Assembly (NCBI GenBank): GCA_050014415.1
Contig: JBEKDJ010000043.1
Span: 1 to 30,037 of the forward strand
Direction: 5' to 3'
DNA: 30,037 bases
DNA from: JBEKDJ01 sp050014415
GTDB taxonomy: Bacteria > Desulfobacterota > BSN033 > UBA1163
Shown here: piece after piece, positions 6,977 to 15,817 of the stretch
Numbering within the stretch: the stretch's first letter is position 1
Layout: every line of letters starts with the position of its first letter
Position numbers and translations under genes: made by a program
Notes under the pieces: model-generated
Told to the model about the DNA's origin: nothing
The model's database searches: none
Seen by the model: the letters and a program-made list of their open reading frames with translations, nothing else

Positions 6977-7940
6977 CTCTCTTTTTGAAGATAACGGACC
7001 AAGAAATCTTAACTCTCGGGAGAAAGATGATTCCTAAGGCCACGGTGAAGAGAACCACGATCAGGTGATTGACGATGGCATAGCTGAAGGCTTCTGACCT
7101 TGGTATGCCGAAGAGGGATAGACCGAGGACACAAGAAAGGTGATAATTTCCAATAAAGCCGGGCGCCCCTGGAATGGTGATGCCAATTACAATAAGAACA
7201 AGTACCACGTAGGCGGCAATCAAAGGAAGCCTCATATGAAAGGCCTGAAGAAGGATATAGAAGTTGAGACCCATAAGGGCCCAAACGATGAGTGAAAGGC
7301 TTACTGCCAGTCCCAAACTTTTCAGATCAGGCAAAATCTGGAGGCCTTCTGCAAAGGTAGTGACGAACGTCTGGATCCCGCTCTGTAGCCATTCCGGAAA
7401 TCTCCGGGTGAGGATTCGAAAAAAGTTCAATACTCTTTCTTTTTGTGTAGCAACAAGGAAGAGAAATAAGAGAAAGGAAAACAAGATCGCGAAACTGAAG
7501 TACCCTGCCCGGTGAACCCAGAGAGGGAGAGGAATGGAAAGGACGGTCCACACAAGGAACCCCAGAATCGTAAGACTGTCCAGAGCCCTTTCAACAACAA
7601 CCGTGGCCAGAGCCGACCGGATATCAACCCCCTTCTGTTGAGAAATGAGATACGGCCTAAGAAGCTCTCCCGCCCTGGCAGGAAGAAGTAAGATTCCCAT
7701 GAACCCCACGGAGGTAATGGAAAAAAGGGTACCCTGGTCAATCTTCTTTAGGGGCCTTAAGATAAGGCCCCAGCGGTAAGACCGCATCCACTGGACCAAG
7801 AGGAGAAGGGGAATGACCAGCAATAGATAAACATAGCCGATACGAGCAAAACCCTCCTTGAACGTACTCCAGTCCACTCCCCTGAATGCGAAGTATAATA
7901 GGATACCACTGATGAGAAGGCTGATGAGAAAGCGCTTCAT
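6960..7940 (-). CDS. Flippase-like membrane protein (lysylphosphatidylglycerol synthase transmembrane region family)
   Basis: An integral membrane protein of 326 aa with about seven to eight hydrophobic segments spread over its length, starting with a membrane helix right after MKRF. It matches the PF03706/UPF0104 pattern: SYRWGLIL near residue 54, then LLPARAGELLRPYLIS (conserved R-GE---P) near 86, VVVERALDSLTI near 113 and PGAPGFIGNYH (G-P-G--G--E-like) near 257. In MprF this region flips aminoacylated lipids; stand-alone members near polysaccharide genes are thought to move or modify lipid-linked intermediates, but roles are mostly unproven. The window has no obvious Wzx flippase, so this protein might serve transport (inference). 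Confidence 0.85.
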   Translation of the reverse strand: MKRFLISLLISGILLYFAFRGVDWSTFKEGFARIGYVYLLLVIPLLLLVQWMRSYRWGLILRPLKKIDQGTLFSITSVGFMGILLLPARAGELLRPYLISQQKGVDIRSALATVVVERALDSLTILGFLVWTVLSIPLPLWVHRAGYFSFAILFSFLLFLFLVATQKERVLNFFRILTRRFPEWLQSGIQTFVTTFAEGLQILPDLKSLGLAVSLSLIVWALMGLNFYILLQAFHMRLPLIAAYVVLVLIVIGITIPGAPGFIGNYHLSCVLGLSLFGIPRSEAFSYAIVNHLIVVLFTVALGIIFLPRVKISWSVIFKKRGGSGF

Positions 7941-8110
7941 TTGATTCCTTCGAGGCTCGAATGACTCCCCGCCAGCAAGGGACTTTCAGAAGATGGCAGT
8001 CATTGGGATGGGTAGGACTGGCGGTAACTTCCTTTGTGATTCAACTTTAATTCTAAATCTTGCGGGTTTTTGGTTCTTAAAAAAAAATAGTAGTGTTAAA
8101 TAGAAAACCC

Positions 8111-8513
8111 CTATTTGAGGGCCGCTTCCCGCAGATTTCGATCGAGACAGACGAAATCGAGGTGCCAAGGCGTTTCCTGTGCCCATATGAGGGCTGCTGC
8201 CGGTTGCAAGGCATCTGCCGGTTCTTAGCGGATGAATTGGCAGAAGGCGTTCTGCCCGTAGCCGCACCATCTCGGTGGGCTGAACTTCTCACAATGTTGC
8301 TCCGAGCGCGGAAAGTACGGCTCTTGTTTTCATCTCCTCACCTGGAGAAAGTATCCCTTCCCTTTGTCTCCTGGAGAGCGACGGCAGGCATTCGATGCGT
8401 GTCGTCCAGCACACTGCGATATCCTCGTTCCCTTTCATTAGATCTTTCATGGCACCCGATGTTTTCGCTTTAACACATAAAGGGATAATCGCCGGCGAAT
8501 CCCAGAATCTCAT
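8111..8513 (-). pseudogene. VapC-type PIN-domain toxin, broken by a stop and a frameshift
   Basis: The start overlaps the antitoxin stop (ATGA, 8513-8510). The first 74 codons read as a PIN toxin: MRFWDSPAIIPLCV (first acidic residue Asp5), then TTRIECLPSLSRRQ with the conserved Glu. A TGA at 8291-8289 interrupts it, after which the same frame continues EVQPTEMVRLRAERLLPIHPLR. Past about 8222 the reading continues only in another frame: ADALQPAAALIWAQ, then FVCLDRNLREAALK and a TAG at 8113-8111. The two acidic residues of the C-terminal half (ADAL and LDRNL) are thus still visible but out of frame. Full length would be about 134 aa, normal for VapC. The ribonuclease cannot be made, while the partner antitoxin is intact. 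Confidence 0.88.
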
Positions 8514-8800
8514 CTTCCGGCCTTCCGTTCTTCAATGAGAGCCTTGAGCACCATGCCATCGGGGTCATCCGGCCTGTGCATCCTCGAGAAGTCCTTGGGG
8601 ACTTTGCCTGATTCAATTCTGACGAGTCCTTGTTTTTCCATCCGAACTAAGGATCCTTTGAAATCCTCGGACCGGGAAAGGGGGATCAGACGGGCGACAG
8701 GTTTCCCACGATCGGTGATCAAGATCTCCGTACCCGCTTTGACCTGATTCAGGTATTCCCTGAGGCGGACCTTCAGATCGGATATGGCAGCTGTTTTCAT
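8510..8800 (-). CDS. Phd/YefM-family antitoxin (VapB role)
   Basis: A 96-aa antitoxin of the prevent-host-death family. The N-terminal DNA-binding part has ISDLKVRLREYLNQVKAG and then EILITDRGKPVARLIP (residues about 6-41), the standard Phd signature. The C-terminal part, which normally wraps the toxin, is hydrophilic and ends EERKAGR. It is encoded just upstream of the vapC remnant with a 4-nt overlap, the usual translational coupling. A strong ribosome binding site (GAGGAGGGG) precedes the ATG, and the promoter contains a palindrome overlapping the -10 box, which suits autorepression. With the toxin dead it is an orphan antitoxin. Confidence 0.92.
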   Translation of the reverse strand: MKTAAISDLKVRLREYLNQVKAGTEILITDRGKPVARLIPLSRSEDFKGSLVRMEKQGLVRIESGKVPKDFSRMHRPDDPDGMVLKALIEERKAGR

Positions 8801-8818
8801 GATCCCCTCCTCACTTTA

Positions 8819-8853
8819 ATAACTGTTATAGTCAATTCATTCCGACCTGTCAA
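8819..8853 (-). promoter_or_regulatory. Promoter and candidate operator of the antitoxin-toxin pair
   Basis: On the minus strand a perfect -35 TTGACA (8853-8848), a 17-nt spacer and a -10 TATAAC (8830-8825, five of six) lie just upstream of the antitoxin. The palindrome ATAAC-T-GTTAT (8819-8829) overlaps the -10 box and is a good candidate for the Phd-type autorepression site. Confidence 0.75.
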
Positions 8854-8859
8854 CTCACC

Positions 8860-9216
8860 TTACCCAGGATGTGATGACCGGAAACGGTAGATACAGCGCA
8901 GGGAATACCTAAGGTCACTCGGCATTCCTTGCCCCGACACTGAACCTATGTTTTGATGAGGTGGAACTTGAGATAGAGTCCTTACTACTCCGGCCGCCCT
9001 CTACTCTACCCGAATGGACTTTGGATGAAGCGATGAGGTGCCGCCGATTTAGCTAAGCACGCTCTGAACGAGCGTTCCCTTTCCCTCGATGTGAAATCCA
9101 AATATCCAAGACCTGATCCCGCCTTTCCCAAAAGTCCAACAAGGAGTTTGCTAAGTATGAGGCCGTTGCCCTTTTGGACAAGGTGGACCTTGAGCCTCCC
9201 CTGGAAGACGTGGGGG
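8860..9216. other. Decayed intergenic region with coding fragments and a REP-like hairpin
   Basis: No intact gene. On the + strand two short frames read like protein remnants: one around 8950-9056 (FDEVELEIESLLLRPP and onward) and one ending at a TAG near 9239 (KYEAVALLDKV, then PPLEDVGGFDRLKR). The second ending resembles the EDVGGLDRLK-type segment of some AAA ATPases, but it is too short to assign. A hairpin ACGCTC-TGAAC-GAGCGT lies at 9059-9075, close to the RAYT fragment, and could be a REP-type palindrome. Confidence 0.35.
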
Positions 9217-9312
9217 GTTTTGATCGTCTAAAAAGATAGATCCTCCGGCGTTTCTACGAGACATAACGTGGTAGAGGACACTGGGGAATTCAATTTGAAT
9301 AGGACGCAACAT
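9217..9312 (-). pseudogene. REP-associated tyrosine transposase (RAYT), N-terminal fragment
   Basis: The 86-codon frame at 9151-9411 contains, from the ATG at 9312, MLRPIQIEFPSVLYHVMSRR and then IFLDDQN. This is the typical start of IS200-like RAYT proteins (R-IE-P--LYHV-SR-N---IF-DD). The match stops near 9217; the HUH histidines and catalytic tyrosine that should follow are missing. It is a dead fragment abutting the 3' end of the membrane glycosyltransferase gene. Confidence 0.7.
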
Positions 9313-9418
9313 AGTCATACAGTAGCAGGAATCACAACAAGGAACAAAACCTGCCACCTGTTCTTTTTTATCTTGATAGGTGCCTTTTAATGGGTGACAC
9401 TTATTCCTCATGCTACCC

Positions 9419-11530
9419 CTAATCTTCCAACCGGGATTCTGGTACCCCGCTTATTTCTAGTGTCTTAAAGAGCATATAGAGGGTTTCAACTTGCTTTTCA
9501 GAAGATCGCTCATCGAAGGACAATTCTATAATATTATATCCGCTTTTTGGGACTAGTGCCAAAGCCTCATGTCGCCATTGATTCAACTCCAAGGAAGTAT
9601 AATTCTTCAACGGAGCGCCGTTAAACCTTACGAACATTCTACTGGTAGACATCCCGAACGGAGAAAAACTCATCCTTAGGGCGGCTCTTTTCAAATTCAT
9701 CTCAGTAGGATTCTCAAAGGCCAGTTTCACCGACGGACTATTTGCCCACCTTATCCGAGGCAAGCTAGGGGGATATGGTCCTTCGGGTGATGGTCTCAGC
9801 CCATCTATTTTCATACCAGAAGGGGTTGCTTCTACAATTAAATCCGCTTTGAATTCGTTTACTGCCGATTCAGAGCGTTTAGAAAAGCTGTACAATTTAA
9901 CTCTTGTAGGATCCTCTGCAAGTTTTTTCCCTCCTCTGTAAATATTTTTGTCCGTTAAGTAAAGCAATTCATTATTTGATTTTGCTGCCAATGCTTTAAT
10001 ATCGTCTAGCGATTTAGGCTTCATGAAGAAAGGGAAATAGAAGTGATATCTCTTTATGATCAAATGAGATATATCCTTATTATCTGGATGAGGATCATAA
10101 AATACAGAGATATCTCCATCTTTAAAATATCTGTCTGTTACAATCTGACAAATTCCTTTGTAACTTTCTAAATGCAACCCACCTGGCTGGCTCCAATATA
10201 AATATGCTGCACCATCTCCTGCAAGATAAACAATGAAGAGGAAAGCTACTGCGGTTTTTTTTGCCCATCTTTTCCCATTCAGCAGCAGACTTATTGGAAT
10301 AATTGCCACCAAGAAATAGAGAACATCGAGAATAATGGAAGGCAATTTCAACAGGTTTGAAGTCTTCATAAAGAAGACGAGGGAATCAGGGAAATGACAT
10401 TCTAGTTTTGCAGGAATTCCGATAAAAAGAAGCAAAATAAGCAGAACAGATATCGACTTAAAGAAGTTGAAATCCAGCAAACGAAAATAACGCAAAGCAA
10501 TCAAAATAAAGAGCAATACATAAAGGGATTGATATCTGTTCCAGGTTAGATCCACTCCCCCGTATGATGACGGCATAAGGAGAACCGGTGATAACCATGC
10601 TCCCAATCCGCATAAAAGCGAGAACAGGATAAATAGATCCTCCAATAGTAATCTTGGTCGAAAGATTATGAAAAGCATCGTAAAAATAGCTGCTGCCGAA
10701 AGTGGCGCCGTCAGATAGTAAAAAAATATATTGGAAAACCATGAGAATCGCAAATCTATTTCAGACAGTTTCGCAACCCACGTAAGGTAAGAAAATCTTG
10801 CAGAGGGATAAATTATAAAAAAACGTTCGATCAAGAACCATGCACTATATATCATTAAAAAAGCAAAAAAAGCGTAAAAATATTTTTTAAAAACAACCGC
10901 TGATTTTGAAGTGTTAAGTTTTGATTGAACTATATCAATTGCGCTGACAACAACAAAACTTGCGACAAGGATCTTCAATGATTCCTTGACTAGTACACTG
11001 ATCGCTAAAAAAATACCTGCAAGAAAAAAATCCTTAGAGGAACGGTTTCTTAATAGGTTATCCACAAAAACGCAAAACCAGAGAAAAACCGGATACGAAA
11101 GGGCATCGTATAAATACATTGAGGCGTATGGCATTGAAAAAGGTGCAACCGTGAGCAACACTCCTATAATAATGTTCCCATTCTGTTTCAGACCTGAATA
11201 GTTTTTCAGGAGCAAACGGATAGGGAAGAATGCTGAAGCATATATGAGTGCATTAAGTGCAAGGATAACTTTGTGAGTGATTTCAGGACGTAGGAAGAAA
11301 TAGGCCGGACTCACAAATAATGGGTAAAGTGGAGGATAAATGATGTATTGTTCTGAATTGAGAGTGCCTTCATAAACGAGATGCTTGGCCCGGTCTGCGA
11401 GCAAATAAGAATCTCCCATAAATACAATGAGGCCTGTTTTCAAACAATAGATCGTGGTTATAAGAAGCACGATGGTAAAACCCACTATTATTAAGGTGGT
11501 TTCCTCGTGCCTTTGAGAAACGATTTGCAT
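9419..11530 (-). CDS. Polytopic membrane glycosyltransferase (GT39/ArnT/PMT-like), 703 aa
   Basis: A large inner-membrane protein with about eleven or twelve hydrophobic segments over the first 460 residues and a soluble C-terminal part (about 470-703) that looks beta-rich. The first outer loop has FMGDSYLLADRAKHLV near residue 37; an acidic residue there is the catalytic base in GT-C enzymes such as PMT and ArnT. YPPLYPLFVSPAYF near 65 is also typical. Such enzymes transfer a sugar from a polyprenyl-phosphate donor on the periplasmic side. Its base composition is more AT-rich than its neighbours, which may indicate separate acquisition. Family placement comes from topology and the loop motif, so GT39 versus another GT-C family is uncertain. 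The RAYT fragment lies just after its stop codon. Confidence 0.75.
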   Translation of the reverse strand: MQIVSQRHEETTLIIVGFTIVLLITTIYCLKTGLIVFMGDSYLLADRAKHLVYEGTLNSEQYIIYPPLYPLFVSPAYFFLRPEITHKVILALNALIYASAFFPIRLLLKNYSGLKQNGNIIIGVLLTVAPFSMPYASMYLYDALSYPVFLWFCVFVDNLLRNRSSKDFFLAGIFLAISVLVKESLKILVASFVVVSAIDIVQSKLNTSKSAVVFKKYFYAFFAFLMIYSAWFLIERFFIIYPSARFSYLTWVAKLSEIDLRFSWFSNIFFYYLTAPLSAAAIFTMLFIIFRPRLLLEDLFILFSLLCGLGAWLSPVLLMPSSYGGVDLTWNRYQSLYVLLFILIALRYFRLLDFNFFKSISVLLILLLFIGIPAKLECHFPDSLVFFMKTSNLLKLPSIILDVLYFLVAIIPISLLLNGKRWAKKTAVAFLFIVYLAGDGAAYLYWSQPGGLHLESYKGICQIVTDRYFKDGDISVFYDPHPDNKDISHLIIKRYHFYFPFFMKPKSLDDIKALAAKSNNELLYLTDKNIYRGGKKLAEDPTRVKLYSFSKRSESAVNEFKADLIVEATPSGMKIDGLRPSPEGPYPPSLPRIRWANSPSVKLAFENPTEMNLKRAALRMSFSPFGMSTSRMFVRFNGAPLKNYTSLELNQWRHEALALVPKSGYNIIELSFDERSSEKQVETLYMLFKTLEISGVPESRLED

Positions 11531-11609
11531 CTTCGCTTTCTTATATATTGATATGTTGCGGGAATAAATCTGAATAATCTATACCTTTGACATGCAGCGT
11601 ATTAAGAGC

Positions 11610-12950
11610 TTAATATCCTCGAAAAGCCATACGAAGAACATCGTCAATATTAGCGTAACTGAACAAACCCTGACGACCTAGGGTGATGAGGTTATGTATG
11701 GAAGAGAGATAAGTCAGAACAGTTTTCATCCTGTTTTCAAAGCCGACTCTAAATCGAGGATATGCATGCTCGATCTCGCGAATAGCATATCCTTGTATCT
11801 CCTTTTCGCTCAGAATATCATGATTAACCAAAACTGCAGTTGTGTAATTATAAAGCTTCTCTGGCTCAGCGCTCCAAATCTCATCGCCCACGTCGCAGGT
11901 ATACTCTACACATATGGCTGATTTTCCCTTCGGAGTGCAGTCATCATGACATTTATATATTCGATTGAACTTAATTTGAGGGTCGGAAAAATACAACAGA
12001 GTAGGAATGTCCGTTCTACTGTTATTTATTTTGATAAAGACAAGCCTCTCAGCACAAAAATCCAAACCGGCTGCTGCTTCACGGACTTCGTCCGGAACAT
12101 CCATATCAAGGACTTTAATGAGGCCTGACAGAGGTATTGTAGAGAACAGAAAATCTGTTTGCTCCTCACGCGTTTCCCCATCCACCTGATATTTCACCGA
12201 TTCTATGCGATTGTTTTTCCCCTTTACGGTGAGAACATCACAATTTAATACGATGCGCCCCTTCTCCTTGAGAATATCTCTTCCAAATCGCTCTGACAAC
12301 TGTCCGATTCCCTTACGCAGGTAGAAGTTGTCAAGGGTTCCATCCTCGGAGTGCTTATGTTTCAAATCTGTTTTTAAAGCTCGCCTGATATAATCGGTAA
12401 GGCTCAAAACTGGCACACGCCGTTCTGCAACATAACCGGAGATCTCAGATCCCGATATCTTCCATGCCTTTTCTGCATATGGACCAAAATAAATATTGTA
12501 AAGAGTTTTACCAAACCTGTTAGTAATCCAGTCTTCAAATGTTTCATCACGGACAGGATCGGACAGAAACATCATCACCCTGGCAAAGAGAAAATTTAGC
12601 GCCGAATGCACCATGACAGGAAACGGCAATACCCTGAAAACATGAATGCCCTTCAGAGGATATTTCACGCGCTTTTTACGAAAAACTATCTCCATGGACA
12701 GATCATATGGCTTCATATCATCGCCCATCATATTTCTGAGGAAGGTCTTGACATCTTCATACTTGGGATGAAGGTTGTGGGGACCCAGATCAAAAAAATA
12801 TCCTTCGTCTTCGAAGGTAAGAGAGAGTCCTCCTATTGAACCCTGCTTTTCGAGATGCGTAACAGGTATTCCGTCATTGACGAAGTTCCATCCGACACAT
12901 AGTCCGCAGGGGCCCGCCCCCAAAATCACTGGTTTCTCAGGTAGATGCAT
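11610..12950 (-). CDS. FAD-dependent oxidoreductase, protoporphyrinogen oxidase / UDP-galactopyranose mutase-like
   Basis: From the ATG at 12950 the product is 446 aa; a TTG 15 nt upstream is a possible alternative. The N-terminus is a dinucleotide-binding fold: VILGAGPCGLCVGW, then HLEKQGSIGGLS (Glu that binds the ribose) and FFDLGPHNLHP. The C-terminus has LGRQGLFSYANIDDVLRMA, the second FAD-contact region of the amine-oxidase/Glf superfamily. Homologues of this shape are common in O-antigen and exopolysaccharide clusters. They may act as mutases or redox enzymes on sugars or lipid carriers, but their substrate is mostly unknown. True Glf motifs are not clear enough to call UDP-galactofuranose synthesis. 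Confidence 0.8.
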   Translation of the reverse strand: MHLPEKPVILGAGPCGLCVGWNFVNDGIPVTHLEKQGSIGGLSLTFEDEGYFFDLGPHNLHPKYEDVKTFLRNMMGDDMKPYDLSMEIVFRKKRVKYPLKGIHVFRVLPFPVMVHSALNFLFARVMMFLSDPVRDETFEDWITNRFGKTLYNIYFGPYAEKAWKISGSEISGYVAERRVPVLSLTDYIRRALKTDLKHKHSEDGTLDNFYLRKGIGQLSERFGRDILKEKGRIVLNCDVLTVKGKNNRIESVKYQVDGETREEQTDFLFSTIPLSGLIKVLDMDVPDEVREAAAGLDFCAERLVFIKINNSRTDIPTLLYFSDPQIKFNRIYKCHDDCTPKGKSAICVEYTCDVGDEIWSAEPEKLYNYTTAVLVNHDILSEKEIQGYAIREIEHAYPRFRVGFENRMKTVLTYLSSIHNLITLGRQGLFSYANIDDVLRMAFRGY

Positions 12951-13017
12951 ATTTTGCTCGATCAAGGTTCATTAATGGGACCACACATCAACATAAGCGG
13001 TCAAACGTTGTTTGGAT

Positions 13018-13761
13018 TCAGGAGACAGAACAAATCGAATATAATGATAGGCCGATTGGAGGACTCAGAAGTTTCTCCACGGCGCTTACTATCGGAACAA
13101 GGGAGTTAAAGAGTCTACCTTCGTTGCACGTGAGTGCCTGTCGCCTTTTTAAAAGAGAGCCTTTTATGTACCAGGGGAAAATACCGAGCATGTTCTGATA
13201 CCGTATTTTCTTTATCGAAAAGGAACCGTCGGTTAAAAGTTTGGAAAGACCGTGTAGGGAGTATCTTCTATAATGACCTATCGCCTCATCATTTTTCCCG
13301 TAGATTGACTGCAAGGCCGGAACCTTTAAAAAAAGAAATTCCGCCTTGGTCGCATGCATAAGTTCATTAATGCCTATCAATGCCTCCTTATCATTCTCAA
13401 TATGCTCAATCACATCAAAGCACAATACGTAATCAAATAAGCTTCCTGTAAGGGCTTTAAGTTGCCAGCGCTCGGTAAGACTTAAACAGTGAGCAGAACA
13501 ATTGGTGCCATAAATAAATTTCTTCTTTATTTGATCAATATTGCGTTCACTGTAATCAACACCAACATAGCAGGCCGGGCTATAACGCATAATCTCATCA
13601 AGGTATATTCCCGAACCGCATCCCAAATCCAGGATTCTTTTATTCTTTTCTATTGGAAAAACCTCAAGATTCCACTTGTAGTAGTTTGACAAATGTCCTT
13701 CAAGAGCTGCAGCATTTCTTGACATCCATAACTCTGAGCTCGATTTACTGAAGTCCTCCAT
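13018..13761 (-). CDS. Class I SAM-dependent methyltransferase
   Basis: From the ATG at 13761 (GTGAGG ribosome binding site; the upstream GTG at 13776 is less likely) the product is 247 aa. Motif I is RILDLGCGSGIYL near residue 45, followed by YVGVDYSERNI (acidic loop) and the motif IV region YVLCFDVIEHIEND near 115. The C-terminal hydrophobic segment PPIGLSLYSICSV is typical of membrane-associated sugar or lipid methyltransferases in polysaccharide loci. Substrate not readable. It is one of several methyltransferases in the cluster. Confidence 0.88.
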   Translation of the reverse strand: MEDFSKSSSELWMSRNAAALEGHLSNYYKWNLEVFPIEKNKRILDLGCGSGIYLDEIMRYSPACYVGVDYSERNIDQIKKKFIYGTNCSAHCLSLTERWQLKALTGSLFDYVLCFDVIEHIENDKEALIGINELMHATKAEFLFLKVPALQSIYGKNDEAIGHYRRYSLHGLSKLLTDGSFSIKKIRYQNMLGIFPWYIKGSLLKRRQALTCNEGRLFNSLVPIVSAVEKLLSPPIGLSLYSICSVS

Positions 13762-13823
13762 TAGATTGCGCCTCACTGTTTGATAAAAATCAGGCGTTCC
13801 AACAAGTTTCTGAGCCTTTTCAC

Positions 13824-14507
13824 TTAAAGCCTCTGGTCAACAGGCAGCATCTTTATTACTCTTGCTGGGACCCCTGCGGCAACCTTGTTCTCCCCGATAT
13901 TCCTTGTAACTACCGCGCCTGCTCCGACAATTGAGCCGCGACCAACTTCTTTCCGAGGAATTATGGTGGCATTAGCGCCGATTTCCGCCCCATACCCCAA
14001 CCGTGTTCTTCCGGTAAGTGTGGCTCCCGGACCTATGGTGACATAATCTTCGAGAACGGTATCATGATTGATTGTAGAATTGATGTTGACAATCACGTGA
14101 TTGCCAATACTTACCTGAGTGGTCAAGACTACTCCGGCACAGAGGATGCATCCCTTCCCGATATTCACAAATTCAGACATTTTGACCGAGGGGTCAATAA
14201 CCGAGATGAATGATACCCCTTGAGTCTCCAGGTTCATCGTAAGTCGCCTTCTGTGGCGAGGGTCTCCTATGGCACAAATCGCATGTATATTTCTTTTCCC
14301 TACGACCCACCCTTCAGGCCCCAGGACAGGCATTTCGCAAACCCTGGTGTCATGCTCTTGCGAAGCATTGGTTAGAAAGCCTAAAACGTCATAGCGAAGC
14401 CGAGAGTCTATCTGATTATGCGTTTTCAGCATCCATAACACTTCCCGTCCCATGCCCCCTGTTCCAATGATCACAACTTTCTGAGTGTGTAGTGTTTTCA
14501 TTACCAT
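13824..14507 (-). CDS. NeuD/PglD-family sugar O/N-acetyltransferase
   Basis: A 227-aa acyltransferase that uses acetyl-CoA to acylate a sugar, usually a nucleotide-linked 4-amino sugar. The N-terminal Rossmann-like domain begins VVIIGTGGMGREVLWML and contains ICAIGDPRHRRRL near 78. The left-handed beta-helix with hexapeptide repeats runs from about 108 to 210. The catalytic His lies in STINHDTVLEDY and the C-terminus has GVPARVIK. It starts 17 nt after the DegT aminotransferase, so the two are probably one functional pair: amination at C4, then N-acetylation. Confidence 0.9.
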   Translation of the reverse strand: MVMKTLHTQKVVIIGTGGMGREVLWMLKTHNQIDSRLRYDVLGFLTNASQEHDTRVCEMPVLGPEGWVVGKRNIHAICAIGDPRHRRRLTMNLETQGVSFISVIDPSVKMSEFVNIGKGCILCAGVVLTTQVSIGNHVIVNINSTINHDTVLEDYVTIGPGATLTGRTRLGYGAEIGANATIIPRKEVGRGSIVGAGAVVTRNIGENKVAAGVPARVIKMLPVDQRL

Positions 14508-14524
14508 TAGGAATGATTTCCCTT

Positions 14525-15712
14525 TTATATCGCCGCGAGGTGTTTAATAATATCGGCAATAATTTTTACATTACGTTCTTCAAGCGCTCCGTAAATAGGA
14601 AGACAAAGAACTTCAGAAGCTACCCGCTCAGAGACCGGAAGATTTAGGGAATTTGAAGAAGGAAGATCGGAATAACAGGGAAATTGGCTGCATAGGGGAT
14701 AAAAATACTTTCTAGTATAAACATTAAAGGCTTTGAGATCGCTATTCAGCGAATCCCTGCTCATGCCGTATCTATCACTATCAATCAGTATCGGGAAATA
14801 GGCGTAATTGCTCTCAACATCGGGAGCATCTTCCCAAAAAGTGATGCCGGGGATATTTCTTAATCCTTCCCGATAGGCCAACGTCAGCAAGCGTCTTTCT
14901 TGCACTTCTTCGTCCACCATTTTAAGCTGCAACAGCCCATATGCGGCCTGAAATTCATTCATCTTACCATTAATGCCTGGACCGATAACAGTTTCCTCGT
15001 CAACAATTCCAAAATTTTTCAAATAATCGACCCGCTGTTTTTGCTCTTTTGAGTTAGACATCAGGGCACCACCTTCAATAGTTGAAAAAAGTTTGGTGGC
15101 ATGAAAGCTAAGCATTGACATGTCCCCATGCTCCAAAATGGACCTCCCTTTATAGCGTATGCCAAACGCATGGGCAGCATCATAAATAACTTTCAGACCG
15201 TGAGTATCAGCTATTCTTTGGATAACCTCTACATCACAAGGACTCCCATAGGTGTGCACAGGGAGAATAGCTCTCGTTTCAGGGCCGATTAAACGTTCTA
15301 TCTTCTTAGGGTCGATATTAAGCGTTGTTGGGTCTATATCACAAAAGACGGGGCGAACGCGATTCCACCATAAGACATGCGGTGTTGCTGGAAAAGTAAA
15401 GGGCGTTGTTATCACTTCCCCACTGTTGATTCTCAAGGCCTGCAACGCAACCAGTAAGGCTATTGTGCCGTTACAGAATAAGCTGAGGTGTTTGACTCCT
15501 AACCGGTTACATAATTCGGCTTCGAACTGTCTATGTAAGTCGCCTTCGTTGGTTAGCCACTTCCTCTCCCAAATCCCTTCGAGATATCTCGTATAATCAG
15601 ATAGAGGAGGCATAGATGGCCGCGTGACATAAATAGGCTCAGGAAACCTGTAACTCTTTAGCAAGTCATTCAGCAACGCTTCCTTCCCCGACATTCTGTG
15701 TTTTTCTAACAT
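14525..15712 (-). CDS. DegT/DnrJ/EryC1/StrS sugar aminotransferase (VioA/FdtB-like)
   Basis: A PLP-dependent transaminase of 395 aa acting on a nucleotide-linked 4-keto-6-deoxy sugar. It shows WLTNEGDLHRQFE near residue 53, the FCNGTIALLVALQAL cofactor-phosphate loop near 78, ILPVHTYGSPCDVE near 149, YDAAHAFG near 177 (Asp that contacts the PLP nitrogen) and the Schiff-base Lys in SFHATKLFSTIEGGAL near 207. The pattern is close to VioA and FdtB, which act on dTDP-4-keto-6-deoxyglucose or its 3-keto isomer. RmlA/RmlB are not in the window. The DegT family also includes perosamine synthase, which would use the product of the Gmd enzymes here, so the nucleotide is not certain. A TAAGGA ribosome binding site lies 2-3 nt before the ATG. 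Confidence 0.9.
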   Translation of the reverse strand: MLEKHRMSGKEALLNDLLKSYRFPEPIYVTRPSMPPLSDYTRYLEGIWERKWLTNEGDLHRQFEAELCNRLGVKHLSLFCNGTIALLVALQALRINSGEVITTPFTFPATPHVLWWNRVRPVFCDIDPTTLNIDPKKIERLIGPETRAILPVHTYGSPCDVEVIQRIADTHGLKVIYDAAHAFGIRYKGRSILEHGDMSMLSFHATKLFSTIEGGALMSNSKEQKQRVDYLKNFGIVDEETVIGPGINGKMNEFQAAYGLLQLKMVDEEVQERRLLTLAYREGLRNIPGITFWEDAPDVESNYAYFPILIDSDRYGMSRDSLNSDLKAFNVYTRKYFYPLCSQFPCYSDLPSSNSLNLPVSERVASEVLCLPIYGALEERNVKIIADIIKHLAAI

Positions 15713-15817
15713 ATCCTTACTGATGGGTTTTGCTTAAGCACTTGTTTGGCACTGTGAAGCTTCGTTTACGGACTTTGTTGCACTTAACAATGAAGACATC
15801 GAAGAACCGATCAATGA

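Noticed and set aside
8093..8473. 126-codon + strand ORF
   Set aside because: It lies antisense to the vapC remnant, whose PIN motifs are clear on the minus strand.
9230..9411. Full 86-residue protein at 9151-9411 as an intact gene
   Set aside because: Only residues about 34-65 match the RAYT family; the remainder is unrelated and the catalytic part is missing.
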